DNA of 64,000 nucleotides, from assembly GCF_042650645.1 (NCBI RefSeq), contig NZ_JBHSBI010000015.1, positions 206,826 through 270,825 of the forward strand, given 5' to 3'. The DNA comes from Nonomuraea purpurea. GTDB lineage: Bacteria; Actinomycetota; Actinomycetes; Streptosporangiales; Streptosporangiaceae. The notes beneath the pieces were generated by a model. It did not search any database. It was not told the origin of the DNA and saw nothing but the letters and a program-made list of their open reading frames with translations. Shown here in pieces: positions 52,146 to 60,720 of this stretch. Every line of letters begins with the position of its first letter. Positions within the stretch are counted from its first letter, which is position 1. Position numbers and translations under genes: made by a program.

Positions 52146-53035
52146 CAATCCGCCTTCCTCGGTAGCTGGTGCGTGGCCGCGACGAAGTCCAGTGCGCCGG
52201 ACGGCATCCCTTTTCCGTCGTCCGGGCGCGGCCAGTGCAGGGTGAGCTCGTCGAAGCCCGTCTCGCGCAGGCGGCCGACGAAGTCGGCGTAGCGGTCCTG
52301 GCTCTCGAACGGCCAGGCCATGTCCAGGGCGACCTGCGCGATCCTGCGTAGCGCCGACGGCGGCCTGCCCTCGGCTTCGAGCGCCGCGCCGAGCGCCCGT
52401 CCCTGCTCCTGCAGCGCCGCGAACCAGCCTTCTGGATCGTCCTGACGCCGGTAGGGGCCGTAGGTGACCCACGCCTGGCCGTGCCGCGCGGCCAGGCGCA
52501 GCGCGCGGGGGCCCGTCGCGGCCACGGTCAGCGGGACGCGGGGGCGCTGGAGGCAGCCGGGGATCTGGCGCGCCTCGACAGCGCTGTAGCGCGGCCCGCG
52601 CACCGTGCTGATGTCGTGGGTGAGCAGGCGGTCCAGCAGGGCGAGCCACTCGGCGAAGCGCTCGGCGCGTTCGGAGAGGGAACGCGGCGCGTCGCCGAGC
52701 ACGGCGGCGTCCGCGCCTTCGGCTCCGGCGCCGACGCCGATCTCCAGCCGCCCGCCGCTCAGGTGGTCGAGCGTCATGATCTCCTTGGCGAAGGTGACGG
52801 GGTGGCGGTAGTTGGGCGTGGCCACCTGCGTGCCCAGACGCACCCGGGAGGTGGACACCGCGGCCGCCGCCAGCATCGGCACGGCCGCGTGCCACGGCCG
52901 GTCCTTCAGCGCGGTCCAGGTCAGATGGTCGTAGGTCCACACCGTGCGAAGGCCGAGCGACTCGGCCGCCCGCACGTCGCAGACGAAGGCGGCAGGGTCG
53001 CGGTCGGGCAGCACCAGGGCTGACAGGTCCATCAT
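52145..53035 (-). CDS. LLM-class flavin-dependent oxidoreductase
   Basis: A 296-aa luciferase-like monooxygenase with family blocks RAAESLGLRTVWTYDHLTW, RVRLGTQVATPNYRHPVTFAKE, LDHLSGGRLEIGVGAG and VPLTVAATGPRALRLAARH. It uses FMNH2 or F420. The ATG at 53035 overlaps the permease stop by 4 bp. Its position between a ribose-type importer and HyuA suggests oxidation of an imported N-heterocycle before amide hydrolysis (inference). Confidence 0.92.
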   Translation of the reverse strand: MMDLSALVLPDRDPAAFVCDVRAAESLGLRTVWTYDHLTWTALKDRPWHAAVPMLAAAAVSTSRVRLGTQVATPNYRHPVTFAKEIMTLDHLSGGRLEIGVGAGAEGADAAVLGDAPRSLSERAERFAEWLALLDRLLTHDISTVRGPRYSAVEARQIPGCLQRPRVPLTVAATGPRALRLAARHGQAWVTYGPYRRQDDPEGWFAALQEQGRALGAALEAEGRPPSALRRIAQVALDMAWPFESQDRYADFVGRLRETGFDELTLHWPRPDDGKGMPSGALDFVAATHQLPRKAD

Positions 53036-53997
53036 CGGCGCTTGCTCGCGACGCTCAGCGCGACCGCGGCCAGGATGACCACGCCGGTCGTGAGGTCCTT
53101 GAAGAACGGGTTGGCGTTGAGAATGTCGAAGCCGTTGTCGATCAGGGCCAGCAGGTACACGCCGCAGACCGAGCGCCAGATCGCGCCGACACCCCCGTAG
53201 ATGCTCGTGCCGCCGAGGATGACCGCCGCGATGGCCAGCAGTTGCATGCCGTCGCCCGCCTGCGGTTGCCCGGTGCCGATCCGCGACACCCCGATCGCCG
53301 CCGCGATGCCCGCGGCCAGGCCGCTGTAGAGGAACGTGTACAGCTTGATCCGGTTCACCCGGATCCCGGACAGCTCGGCCGCCTCGGCGTTGCCTCCAAC
53401 GGACAGGACGTACCTTCCGAAGGTCGTGCGGTTCAGCAGAAATCCTGACAGCAGGGCGAAGATCGCCAGGATGACGATCGCATAGTAGACGGGGCCGATC
53501 CCGCCCCGGCCGAGCGCGGTGAACCCGCCGGCGGGGACGCTGATCAGGAACCCTCCGGTGATCAGCACGGCCAGCCCGCCGTACACCAGGCTGGAGGCCA
53601 GCGTCGCCAGGAACGAGTGGATGCGCAGCCGGGTGATCGCCGCCCCGTTCACCAGGCCCAGCGCGGCGCCGGCCAGCGGCGCGGCGAGCAGGCCGAGCAA
53701 CGGGCTGTTGAAGTGCAGCGCCACCCACGCGGCCACCACGTTCGCCACGCTGAAGATCGCCCCGGTGGACAGGTCGAAGCCGCCGCAGATGACGACCAGC
53801 GTCCCGGCCACGGCGATGATCGCCAGCGGGGCGTTCTGGTTGAGGATGTTCAGCAGGTTCGTCAGCGTCAGGAACGACGACGTCGACACGCTCAGCACCG
53901 CGAACAGCGCCACGAGCATGATCAGGACGGCGTAGTGGCGGATCAGGGCCGGCACGTTCACGCCGGATGCCGCCCTCGCCGATGCGGTCGCGGTCAT
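53032..53997 (-). CDS. RbsC-like ABC transporter permease
   Basis: A 321-aa permease of the branched-chain amino acid/ribose (BPD_transp_2) family with about 8-10 membrane segments. Blocks include GTLVVICGGFDLSTGAIFS, TFGRYVLSVGGNAEAAELSGIRV and VILGGTSIYGGVGAIW. The start at 53997 overlaps the ATPase gene by 4 bp. It is a homodimeric importer with the RbsA-like ATPase and RbsB-like binding protein. Confidence 0.93.
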   Translation of the reverse strand: MTATASARAASGVNVPALIRHYAVLIMLVALFAVLSVSTSSFLTLTNLLNILNQNAPLAIIAVAGTLVVICGGFDLSTGAIFSVANVVAAWVALHFNSPLLGLLAAPLAGAALGLVNGAAITRLRIHSFLATLASSLVYGGLAVLITGGFLISVPAGGFTALGRGGIGPVYYAIVILAIFALLSGFLLNRTTFGRYVLSVGGNAEAAELSGIRVNRIKLYTFLYSGLAAGIAAAIGVSRIGTGQPQAGDGMQLLAIAAVILGGTSIYGGVGAIWRSVCGVYLLALIDNGFDILNANPFFKDLTTGVVILAAVALSVASKRR

Positions 53998-55514
53998 GGC
54001 CTTCCTTCTGTACCGGGGGATGTCGCCCCCACCTCGAACAGTCGCTGCAGGACCTCGTCCACCGACGTCCCAGGGCCTGGGACCTCCGCGATGATCGAGC
54101 CGTCCCGCACGAGGTGGACGCGGTGGCTGAGGCCGACGACCTCCTCCAGCTCGGAGGAGATGAGCAGGACGCCGGTGCCGGCGGCGGCGATCTCGACGAT
54201 GAGCTGGTAGATCCGCGACTTGGCGCCCACGTCCACGCCCCTGGTGGGCTCGTCGAGTATGAGGAACCCGGGACGCCCCAGGAGCCATTTGGCGAACAGC
54301 ACCTTCTGCTGGTTGCCGCCGGAGTACACGGACACGTCGCCGTCGAGCGCGGCCGGCCGCACGCCGAGGCGCTCGACCAGTTCGCGGACGGCGGCGCGTT
54401 CCGCGCGGCGCGACAGCACCCCGGCGCGCGAGAAGCGGCGCAGGTGCGGCAGCGTCACGTTCTCCAGCACGGGACGCAGCAGCACCAGACCCTGGGCACG
54501 GCGGTCCTCGGGGATCATCGCCATGCCACGGGCGATCGACGCTCTCGGGGAGGCGGCCGTGACCACCGCGCCCCCGAACAGCACCTGCCCGGACTCGACG
54601 CGGTCGCAGCCGAACAGCGCCCTGGCGATCTCCGTACGTCCACTGCCGACCAGCCCCGCCAGGCCGACGATCTCGCCCGGCCGCACCAGCAGCGACACCT
54701 CCCGTACGGACGCGCTCCGCACCTCGCGCATCTCGGCCACAGGAGCCGTGCCCGGGGACGGCGCCGGGGGACGCTCGGGCAGCACCATGTCCACGGGCTC
54801 GCCCAGCATCGCCTCGACCAGGCTCGCCTTGGTCTCCCGCGCCGCCGGCGCCGTTCTGATCACCCGGCCGTCGCGCATGACCGTCACGCGGTCGCAGTTG
54901 CCGAGCACGTCGTCCAGGAAGTGGGTGACGTAGACGACCGTGGTGCCGCGCGATCGGAGCCGGCGCATGATCTCGTGCAGGCGGTCGCTCTCGTCGGCGG
55001 TCAGCGAGGAGGTCGGCTCGTCCATCACGATGATCCGCGCGTCGCGGGCCAGGGCGCGCATGATCTCGACCTTCTGCTGGTCGGCGATCGAGAGCGTGTG
55101 GACCGGCGCGTCGGGCGGCAGCCCGAAGCCGCAGATCTTCTCCAGGTCCCGGTATCGGCCGCGCAGGTCCCCGCGCAGGACGCCGAGCGTGCGGCTCTCC
55201 CTGCCGAGGAACACGTTCTCCGCCACGGTCAGGGCCGGGACCAGGCACAGCTCCTGGGCGATGACGACGACCCCGGCCTCCTGCGCCCGCCTGGTGTCCC
55301 AGCGGTGGACCTGCCGGCCGAACACCTCAAGCTCGCCCGAATCCGGCTGGTAGAGCCCGCCGATGACCTTGCCGAGCGTGGACTTGCCGGCGCCGTTCTC
55401 GCCGACCAGGCCGTGCACCTCGCCTTCGACGAGTGACAGCGACACCGAGTCCAGCGCCTGCGTGGAGCCGAAGCGTACGGACACCTCCCGTACTGTCGCG
55501 GGGGACCCCATCAA
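53994..55514 (-). CDS. RbsA-like ABC transporter ATPase, two nucleotide-binding domains
   Basis: A 506-aa ATPase. The N-terminal domain has Walker A GENGAGKSTLGKV and Walker B with IIVMDEPTSSLTADESD. The C-terminal domain has a degenerate P-loop region (GLAGLVGSGRTEIARALFG), the signature SGGNQQKVLFAKWL and FLILDEPTRGVDVGAKS. This asymmetry is normal for sugar importers of this class. It overlaps both neighbours by 4 bp. Confidence 0.95.
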   Translation of the reverse strand: MMGSPATVREVSVRFGSTQALDSVSLSLVEGEVHGLVGENGAGKSTLGKVIGGLYQPDSGELEVFGRQVHRWDTRRAQEAGVVVIAQELCLVPALTVAENVFLGRESRTLGVLRGDLRGRYRDLEKICGFGLPPDAPVHTLSIADQQKVEIMRALARDARIIVMDEPTSSLTADESDRLHEIMRRLRSRGTTVVYVTHFLDDVLGNCDRVTVMRDGRVIRTAPAARETKASLVEAMLGEPVDMVLPERPPAPSPGTAPVAEMREVRSASVREVSLLVRPGEIVGLAGLVGSGRTEIARALFGCDRVESGQVLFGGAVVTAASPRASIARGMAMIPEDRRAQGLVLLRPVLENVTLPHLRRFSRAGVLSRRAERAAVRELVERLGVRPAALDGDVSVYSGGNQQKVLFAKWLLGRPGFLILDEPTRGVDVGAKSRIYQLIVEIAAAGTGVLLISSELEEVVGLSHRVHLVRDGSIIAEVPGPGTSVDEVLQRLFEVGATSPGTEGRP

Positions 55515-56566
55515 TCAGCCCACTCGCCGGCGAAGTCGGGGTGCTGGCCGAGGATCTCCTTGGTGACGATGACCGGTACGGGGCCCAGCGTGTTCGCGTC
55601 CACGACCGGGGTGACCTGCTTGCCGCGTACGGCGTTGACCACCTGCTCCAGCGCGGCCTTGCCCATGCTGTTGGGGAAGTCCACCTGGTCGGCCGCCCAT
55701 TTTCCGGCCCGTACCTGCTTGATGGCTTCCTGGTTGCCGCCGCCGCCCGTGATGTACATCTTGCTCGGGTCCACGCCGGCGCTCTCCAGCGCGACCTGGG
55801 CCCCGATGGTCTGCTGGTCGGCGTTGGACAGCAGGACGTCGAGTTTCGGGTTGGCCTGCAGGATGTTCTGCATGGCCTTCATCGAGGTGTCGCGGTCGTA
55901 GTTGCCCTGGCCCGTGGCCACGACCTTGATGTTGGCGTGCCCGTCGAGCACCGACCTGTAGGCCTTGTTGCGCAGGTTGTCGAAGGGGAACTGGAGCTGC
56001 CCGATCAGGATCGCGACCCTGCAGGGGTTCTTGCCCTCGCAGTAGCCCACGACGCCTTCGGCGAGCTTCTTGGAGTTGGCCTCCGTGTCGGCCGCGACCG
56101 TGGACACGACGCCCTGCACCTGCGGTTTCAGCTCGGTGAGCTGCGGCCCCACCGGGAACAGCGTGGTGACGACGGGTATCTTGGCGCGCGCCGCGGCCGG
56201 GATCGCGGCCGCGATGCCCACGTTGTCGTTGGGCACCAGGACGATGCCGTCGAACGTGCCTTGGCCGGCGACGTTCTGGACCTGGTTGAACTGCGTCTGG
56301 CTGTCGAACTTGCCGTCGAAGACGGTCACCTCGACGTCGCCGTACTCCTTGGCCCTGGCCACGGCGCCGTCGTAGACGGCCTTGTTGAAGCCGTTCTGGC
56401 TGGAGGAGGCGAGCAGGGCGACGCGGACGGGGCCCGTCTTGCCGTTCTGGGGAGTGCTGGAGGAGTAGACCTGGGAGACGTCGGAGTTGCAGCCCGCGAG
56501 CGTGAGGCTCAGGGCCACGCCGACGGCGATCACCAACCTCCGGGAGGGCTTGGACAGTGATTTCAC
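55511..56566 (-). CDS. RbsB-like sugar/nucleoside-type binding lipoprotein
   Basis: A 351-aa periplasmic-binding-protein-like (Peripla_BP_4) lipoprotein with lipobox LAGC (Cys near residue 26). The fold starts at VRVALLASSSQNGFNKAVYDGAVARAKE, and the ligand-side motif DGIVLVPNDNVGIAAAIPAA is present. The start is a GTG at 56566 with GAGGTG upstream; the longer open frame lacks a ribosome site. It is first in the six-gene operon. The ligand is unknown; context suggests a cyclic amide or N-heterocycle rather than ribose. Confidence 0.92.
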   Translation of the reverse strand: MKSLSKPSRRLVIAVGVALSLTLAGCNSDVSQVYSSSTPQNGKTGPVRVALLASSSQNGFNKAVYDGAVARAKEYGDVEVTVFDGKFDSQTQFNQVQNVAGQGTFDGIVLVPNDNVGIAAAIPAAARAKIPVVTTLFPVGPQLTELKPQVQGVVSTVAADTEANSKKLAEGVVGYCEGKNPCRVAILIGQLQFPFDNLRNKAYRSVLDGHANIKVVATGQGNYDRDTSMKAMQNILQANPKLDVLLSNADQQTIGAQVALESAGVDPSKMYITGGGGNQEAIKQVRAGKWAADQVDFPNSMGKAALEQVVNAVRGKQVTPVVDANTLGPVPVIVTKEILGQHPDFAGEWAD

Positions 56567-56625
56567 GGGCACCTCAATCTCGTGGTGCGTGTGTTTCCGC
56601 AGGTGACGGCCACCTTTGAGGCAGT

Positions 56626-56654
56626 ACAATGTCACACTGCAAGTTTGCAGTCAA
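56626..56654 (-). promoter_or_regulatory. Candidate promoter and operator of the RbsB/Hyu operon
   Basis: On the minus strand a -35 TTGACT (56649-56654) and -10 CATTGT (56626-56631) are separated by 17 bp. A perfect 16-bp palindrome, ACTGCAA-GT-TTGCAGT as read on the plus strand (56636-56651), overlaps the -35 and fills the spacer, a typical repressor position. It lies 60-90 bp upstream of the binding-protein GTG. Confidence 0.65.
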
Positions 56655-56750
56655 TGCTCCGCCCTCTGGGTAAAAGAGACCGTTTGTCCGCTTCTGCCCG
56701 CCCGGCGCGCCCGACATGCCAGGTCAGGGCAGTGGATCCGGTGAGTGTGG

Positions 56751-58262
56751 TCAGCCCGCCGCGTACTCGGCCGGCCGGTGCCGCTCCATCGCGAGCCGGT
56801 CCCTGGTCGCGGCGAGGGTTTCCGCCGGGTGTGCGGCCAGGCGGGCGGCGGCGAAGCACAGCTCCACGGGCAGGCCGTCGCAGAGCCTGGCCACCTCGGC
56901 CGCGGCCTCGGGTTCTGCGCCGACCCGTGCCCGGCCGACGAGGCGCGACAGCAGCAGGGACGACTCCTCCTCCGACAGCGCGCCCAGACGGGTCTGGCCG
57001 ATCCCGACCAGCGGCACGAGCGAGCGGCGACTCGTGATCACCACGCCGCAGCCGGGGCCGCCGGGGATGAGGGGGCGGACCTGGGCGGCGTCGCGGGCGT
57101 TGTCCAGGACGACGAGCACCCGGCTGTCGTAGGTGAGCGACCGGAACCGGGCCGCGGCCTCGTCCACCGAGCCGGGGATGGCCGCCTCCGCCAGCCCCCA
57201 GGAGCGCAGGAACCGCCTGAGCACCTCAAGGGGGCGCAGCGGTTCGACGCCGGGCGTGGCGCCGTACAGGTCCACGTACAGCTGGCCGCCGGGGAAGTGG
57301 CCGGCGATCTGGTGGGCGGCCTGGATGGCCAGCGCCGACTTGCCGATGCCGGCCGCGCCGACGATCGCGACGACCGGCGGGCGTCCGCCGGAGGTCATCT
57401 GGGCGTGGAGCCTGCCCAGTTCGGCCGCGCGCCCGGTGAAGGCGTCGTTGTCGGCGGGCAGCTCGGCGGGGGCGGGGACGCCGCCGAACCGCTGCGCCGT
57501 CCTGGCTATTACGCCGCCCTCCCGCAGGTGCTGGTACGCCTGCTGGATCTCCGGCCCCGGATCGGCGCCCAGTTCGGCGGAGAGCAGGCTCCGGGCCGCG
57601 CGGTAGGCCGCGCGCGCTTCGGCCGGACGTCCCGCCTGGGCGTGGGCGACGATCAACTGGGCCCAGAAGCTCTCATGCGTCGGGTGCGCCCGCACGGCCG
57701 CCTCGAGATTCGCGATCACCTCGGCGGGCCTGCCCTGGCCGATCTCCACCTCGAACCAGCGTTCCTGCGCCCGCAGGCGCTCCTTTTCCAGGACCGGCAC
57801 CACCTCGCGCTGCAAGGGTCCGGAGTCGATGCCGGCCAGCGCGGGCCCCCGCCACAGCGCCAGCGCCTCGCGCAGCAACCGCGACTCCCGCGCGGTGTCG
57901 CCCCGTTTCCTCGCCCCGTCCGCCAGCGCCGTCAGGTGGCGGAAGCGCAGCACGTCCAGCGTGTCGGAGTCGGCCAGGACGCGGTAGCCCGAGTCGCGCG
58001 AGGCGATCAGCGTGTCCCCGCCCCCCAGGGCCTGCCGGAGCCGGGACATGTGCGTGTGCAGGGAGCCGTACACGTCCGACGGGAGCCGGCTCTCCCAGAG
58101 GTGCTCGACCAGCTCGTCCCTCGTCACGAGCTGGTTGGCCTGGAGCAACAGGGCGGTCAGCGCGATTCGCTGCTTGGGTGCGGTGACGATGACCGGAGCG
58201 TCGTCCTTCGTGATCTCCAAGTGTCCGAGCACGCCGAAACGTAAGCCACGGCCTGGCCTCAT
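56751..58262 (-). CDS. SARP/AfsR-type regulator with BTAD and NB-ARC-like domain
   Basis: A 503-aa regulator. Residues about 5-95 form an OmpR-type winged helix (KQRIALTALLLQANQLVTRDELVEHLW), and about 100-245 a bacterial transcriptional activation domain. A C-terminal AAA/NB-ARC-like ATPase has P-loop VGAAGIGKSALA and Walker B VLVVLDN. The C-terminal TPR region of full AfsR is absent. The start at 58262 has GGGGGAAA upstream; the frame to 58355 is less likely. No biosynthetic gene cluster is next to it; it is divergent from the XRE/ImmA trio. Confidence 0.9.
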   Translation of the reverse strand: MRPGRGLRFGVLGHLEITKDDAPVIVTAPKQRIALTALLLQANQLVTRDELVEHLWESRLPSDVYGSLHTHMSRLRQALGGGDTLIASRDSGYRVLADSDTLDVLRFRHLTALADGARKRGDTARESRLLREALALWRGPALAGIDSGPLQREVVPVLEKERLRAQERWFEVEIGQGRPAEVIANLEAAVRAHPTHESFWAQLIVAHAQAGRPAEARAAYRAARSLLSAELGADPGPEIQQAYQHLREGGVIARTAQRFGGVPAPAELPADNDAFTGRAAELGRLHAQMTSGGRPPVVAIVGAAGIGKSALAIQAAHQIAGHFPGGQLYVDLYGATPGVEPLRPLEVLRRFLRSWGLAEAAIPGSVDEAAARFRSLTYDSRVLVVLDNARDAAQVRPLIPGGPGCGVVITSRRSLVPLVGIGQTRLGALSEEESSLLLSRLVGRARVGAEPEAAAEVARLCDGLPVELCFAAARLAAHPAETLAATRDRLAMERHRPAEYAAG

Positions 58263-58328
58263 GCGTTTCCCCCATCTCCCATGTGGCAAAGGGAGCATAA
58301 ACTGGTGTAGGCGGGATGTGTCAACCAG

Positions 58329-58358
58329 TGTTTGAGAGACCCTGGCTGTTCTCAAACA
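58329..58358. promoter_or_regulatory. Inverted repeat between SARP and XRE genes
   Basis: TGTTTGAGA and TCTCAAACA are perfect 9-bp arms 12 bp apart, centred in the 113-bp divergent region and about 18 bp upstream of the XRE gene's GTG. It is a strong candidate for an autoregulatory operator. Confidence 0.65.
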
Positions 58359-58375
58359 ACAGTTGGGAGTGTGCG

Positions 58376-58792
58376 GTGGCAGAAGAGGGCGGCCGGACGT
58401 TGGCCGACAAGCTCAACCACCTGTTCGCGACGATCCATCCCGGCGGACGGGGGCCGTACTCCAACACCGAGGTCGCGGCCGGGATCAGCGCGAACGGCGG
58501 TTCGATCACCGACGCCTACATCGGGCTCCTGCGCAGCGGCAAGCGCGGCAACCCGACCTACAACCACCTCAAAGGACTGGCCGAGTTCTTCGGCGTCAGC
58601 GTCAACTACTTCTTCGACGACGAGGTCGCGGCCAAGATCGACGCGGAGCTCGAACTCGTGACGGCGATGCGCGACAACGACGTGCAGCAGATCGCCCTGC
58701 GCAGCAAGGACCTGACGCCGCAGAACCGCAGCGCCATCCTCACCATCATCGATCAGATCCGCCAGATGCAGGGTCTGCCGCCCGCGAAGTAG
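58376..58792 (+). CDS. XRE-type helix-turn-helix regulator of the ImmA/IrrE module
   Basis: A 138-aa DNA-binding protein. The HTH spans about residues 20-75 (EVAAGISANGGSITDAYIGLLRSGKRGNP, then HLKGLAEFFGVSVNYFFDD), resembling the EspR-like actinobacterial type. A C-terminal helix follows (NRSAILTIIDQIRQM). The GTG at 58376 has GGGAG upstream; earlier in-frame starts lack one. It is followed after 11 bp by an ImmA/IrrE-like protease gene. Confidence 0.88.
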   Translation: MAEEGGRTLADKLNHLFATIHPGGRGPYSNTEVAAGISANGGSITDAYIGLLRSGKRGNPTYNHLKGLAEFFGVSVNYFFDDEVAAKIDAELELVTAMRDNDVQQIALRSKDLTPQNRSAILTIIDQIRQMQGLPPAK

Positions 58793-58803
58793 AGGACGAG
58801 TCG

Positions 58804-59289
58804 TTGGGGCGAAGCTTACGCAGGACCTGCTCGGCCAAGTTACGGGAACTCGGACTGCCGTCGCCGTTGACCGTGCAGAGCCTTCGCACGCACCTGGAGA
58901 CGATCCGGCGCCGTCCGATCACCCTGATGCCTCTGAGCGGGCTCGACTCCGGCGGCCCCTGCGGCATCTGGGTCGCCACCCCGGCCACCGACTTCGTGCT
59001 CTACCGCGACAACACCTCGCCGGTGCACCGCTCGCACATCATCCTGCACGAACTGTCGCACCTCATCTTCGAGCACGCGCACGTCCTCGAAGGCGACTAC
59101 CGGCAACTGCTGCTCCCCAACCTCGGCGACACCGCGATCCAGCGCATGCTGGGCAGGACCGCCTACGCGGTGCGCGAGGAGCGGGAGGCCGAGACGCTGG
59201 CGTCCCTGCTCGCCGGGCTGATCGCCCGCGAGGTGACGGGCCCTGACGACGACGGCCGCGACCAGCGCCTGCACGAGCTCCTCAAATGA
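58804..59289 (+). CDS. ImmA/IrrE-like metallopeptidase
   Basis: A 161-aa protein with a zinc-protease motif HELSH (IILHELSHLIFEHAHV) and a later Glu-rich helix (REEREAETLASLLAGLIA) that would supply the third ligand. Such proteins cleave or modulate a cognate XRE repressor, here probably the preceding protein. The start is a TTG at 58804 with GAGGACGAG upstream. It overlaps the following membrane protein gene by 4 bp. Confidence 0.85.
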   Translation: MGRSLRRTCSAKLRELGLPSPLTVQSLRTHLETIRRRPITLMPLSGLDSGGPCGIWVATPATDFVLYRDNTSPVHRSHIILHELSHLIFEHAHVLEGDYRQLLLPNLGDTAIQRMLGRTAYAVREEREAETLASLLAGLIAREVTGPDDDGRDQRLHELLK

Positions 59290-60278
59290 ACTGGCTCGGG
59301 GGAGACGCGCTGTATCTGCGCCTGACGCACATCGGCATCGGCGTGATCTGCTGGATCGTGCTGGCCGTGAAGACGGCCGATCTGCTCAGGAATCCGGGGA
59401 ACCGGGGACTGCGCAGCCTGGTCGGCGTCTGCCTCGGCATGAGCGTCGCGCTGACGGTGGGGCTGCCGCCGATCTACGCCCTGATCGACCGGCTGACCCA
59501 CGTTCCCAACCTGGGCAAGCTGCTGCAGCACCTCGCCACGATCGGCGCCTGCTGCGCCATCAGCGTCATGCTCGTGCGCCTGGAGAACGATCGGCCGGGG
59601 GCCGGCGCGCGCGTGCGACGGCGGATCGTCTTCGCCGGTGCCGTCGCGGTCGCGATGGCGGTGCTGTTCCTGCTCGCGCCCGTCGACGTCTCCGAGCCCA
59701 TCGAATTCGCCGACCGGTATTCGACAGCCCCGTTCATCCCGCAGTACATGTTCCTGTTCATCGCGATGATCGCGCTGGCGTGCGCGGACATCGCAGTGTC
59801 GGTCTGGCGGTACGGACGCCGGCCGCGAAGTGCCGCCTACCTCCGGCTGAGCGGCCTGCTGGTTTTCGGGGCCGCGTTGTCCGGCGTCGCCTACTGCGGG
59901 TTCAAGGCGTTCTACATCGTCGCCCAGTTCACCCGTTCCGCCCTGCCGATGGACGAACGTTTCCTGTCCACGCCGCTGGCGCTGACGGCCGTCGTTCTCG
60001 GCGCCGTCGGCCTCGCCCTGCCGAAGGTCGGCACACTCCTCGAAACGGTCAGCAAGCGGCTCGGATATCTGCGGGCCTATCGGCGCCTCCATCCCCTGTG
60101 GTCGCGCCTGCACGCCGCCATGCCGGAGATAGCCCTGCACCGGCCGCGCGGCCGGGAGCCGCTGGCCTTCTTCGACATCGAATACCGGTTGTACCGCCGC
60201 GTGATCGAGATCAGCGACGGCATGCTCGCCCTGGGCGTCGCCGGCCTGGCCCAGGACGCCCGGCCCGACGCCGCATGA
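59286..60278 (+). CDS. MAB_1171c-like polytopic membrane protein, ended by an in-frame TGA
   Basis: A 330-aa product with seven or eight hydrophobic segments (first: IGIGVICWIVLAV) and a cytoplasmic tail (PLWSRLHAAMPEIALH, FDIEYRLYRRVIEISDGML). This matches the MAB_1171c family that accompanies XRE/ImmA genes in mycolata and streptomycetes. The TGA at 60276-60278 cuts the tail: the same frame continues with strongly coding sequence to a TAG at 60447-60449. The short form may still insert in the membrane, but the native protein was probably about 387 aa. Confidence 0.82.
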   Translation: MNWLGGDALYLRLTHIGIGVICWIVLAVKTADLLRNPGNRGLRSLVGVCLGMSVALTVGLPPIYALIDRLTHVPNLGKLLQHLATIGACCAISVMLVRLENDRPGAGARVRRRIVFAGAVAVAMAVLFLLAPVDVSEPIEFADRYSTAPFIPQYMFLFIAMIALACADIAVSVWRYGRRPRSAAYLRLSGLLVFGAALSGVAYCGFKAFYIVAQFTRSALPMDERFLSTPLALTAVVLGAVGLALPKVGTLLETVSKRLGYLRAYRRLHPLWSRLHAAMPEIALHRPRGREPLAFFDIEYRLYRRVIEISDGMLALGVAGLAQDARPDAA

Positions 60279-60449
60279 GCCGCCGCCGCGGCCGAGGCGC
60301 TGGCGCGCTCGCTCGACGGGGAGCAGACGGCGCACGAAGGCGCCGCCGACCAGCCCGACCGCTCACTCGACGACGAGATCGCGTGGCTGGTCCTGGTCGC
60401 CGACGCCTACCAGCGGCGGACCGGCAGGTCACAGCACGTCAGTCCGTAG
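60279..60449 (+). pseudogene. In-frame C-terminal continuation of the MAB_1171c-like protein
   Basis: After the TGA, 56 further codons stay open in the same frame with very high GC3. They encode a plausible helical cytoplasmic tail (EALARSLDGEQTAHEGA, then DDEIAWLVLVADAYQRRTG). No start codon with a ribosome site opens this stretch. It is best read as the original C-terminus separated by a nonsense mutation or a sequencing error. Confidence 0.65.
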
Positions 60450-60720
60450 CCGGCGCACGCCCTTCCGCGGCCGACAGGCACGAGACAGCTCCAAGACAGC
60501 CCGGTTCGCCATGCTGACGGCGTCTCGGGGCTGAATCGATGGGGATCCATGGGCGTCGCAACACATCGTCGGAGGTTTCGCGTCGTCGTGGCTGAGGGGC
60601 GGGCGCGGTGGGAATACCATGGCCTGGTGGGATCGTTGTGATCGGTGTGCCCGGGCGCCTGTTCGGCTGCCGTTGTGGGCTCCCACCATCCCTTGATCCA
60701 CCGCTGTGCCAGGAGTGTGA
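60450..60720. other. Intergenic region upstream of threonine ammonia-lyase
   Basis: About 270 bp with no convincing gene. It should contain the promoter for the downstream gene. No stable hairpin or palindrome was recognised. Confidence 0.5.
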
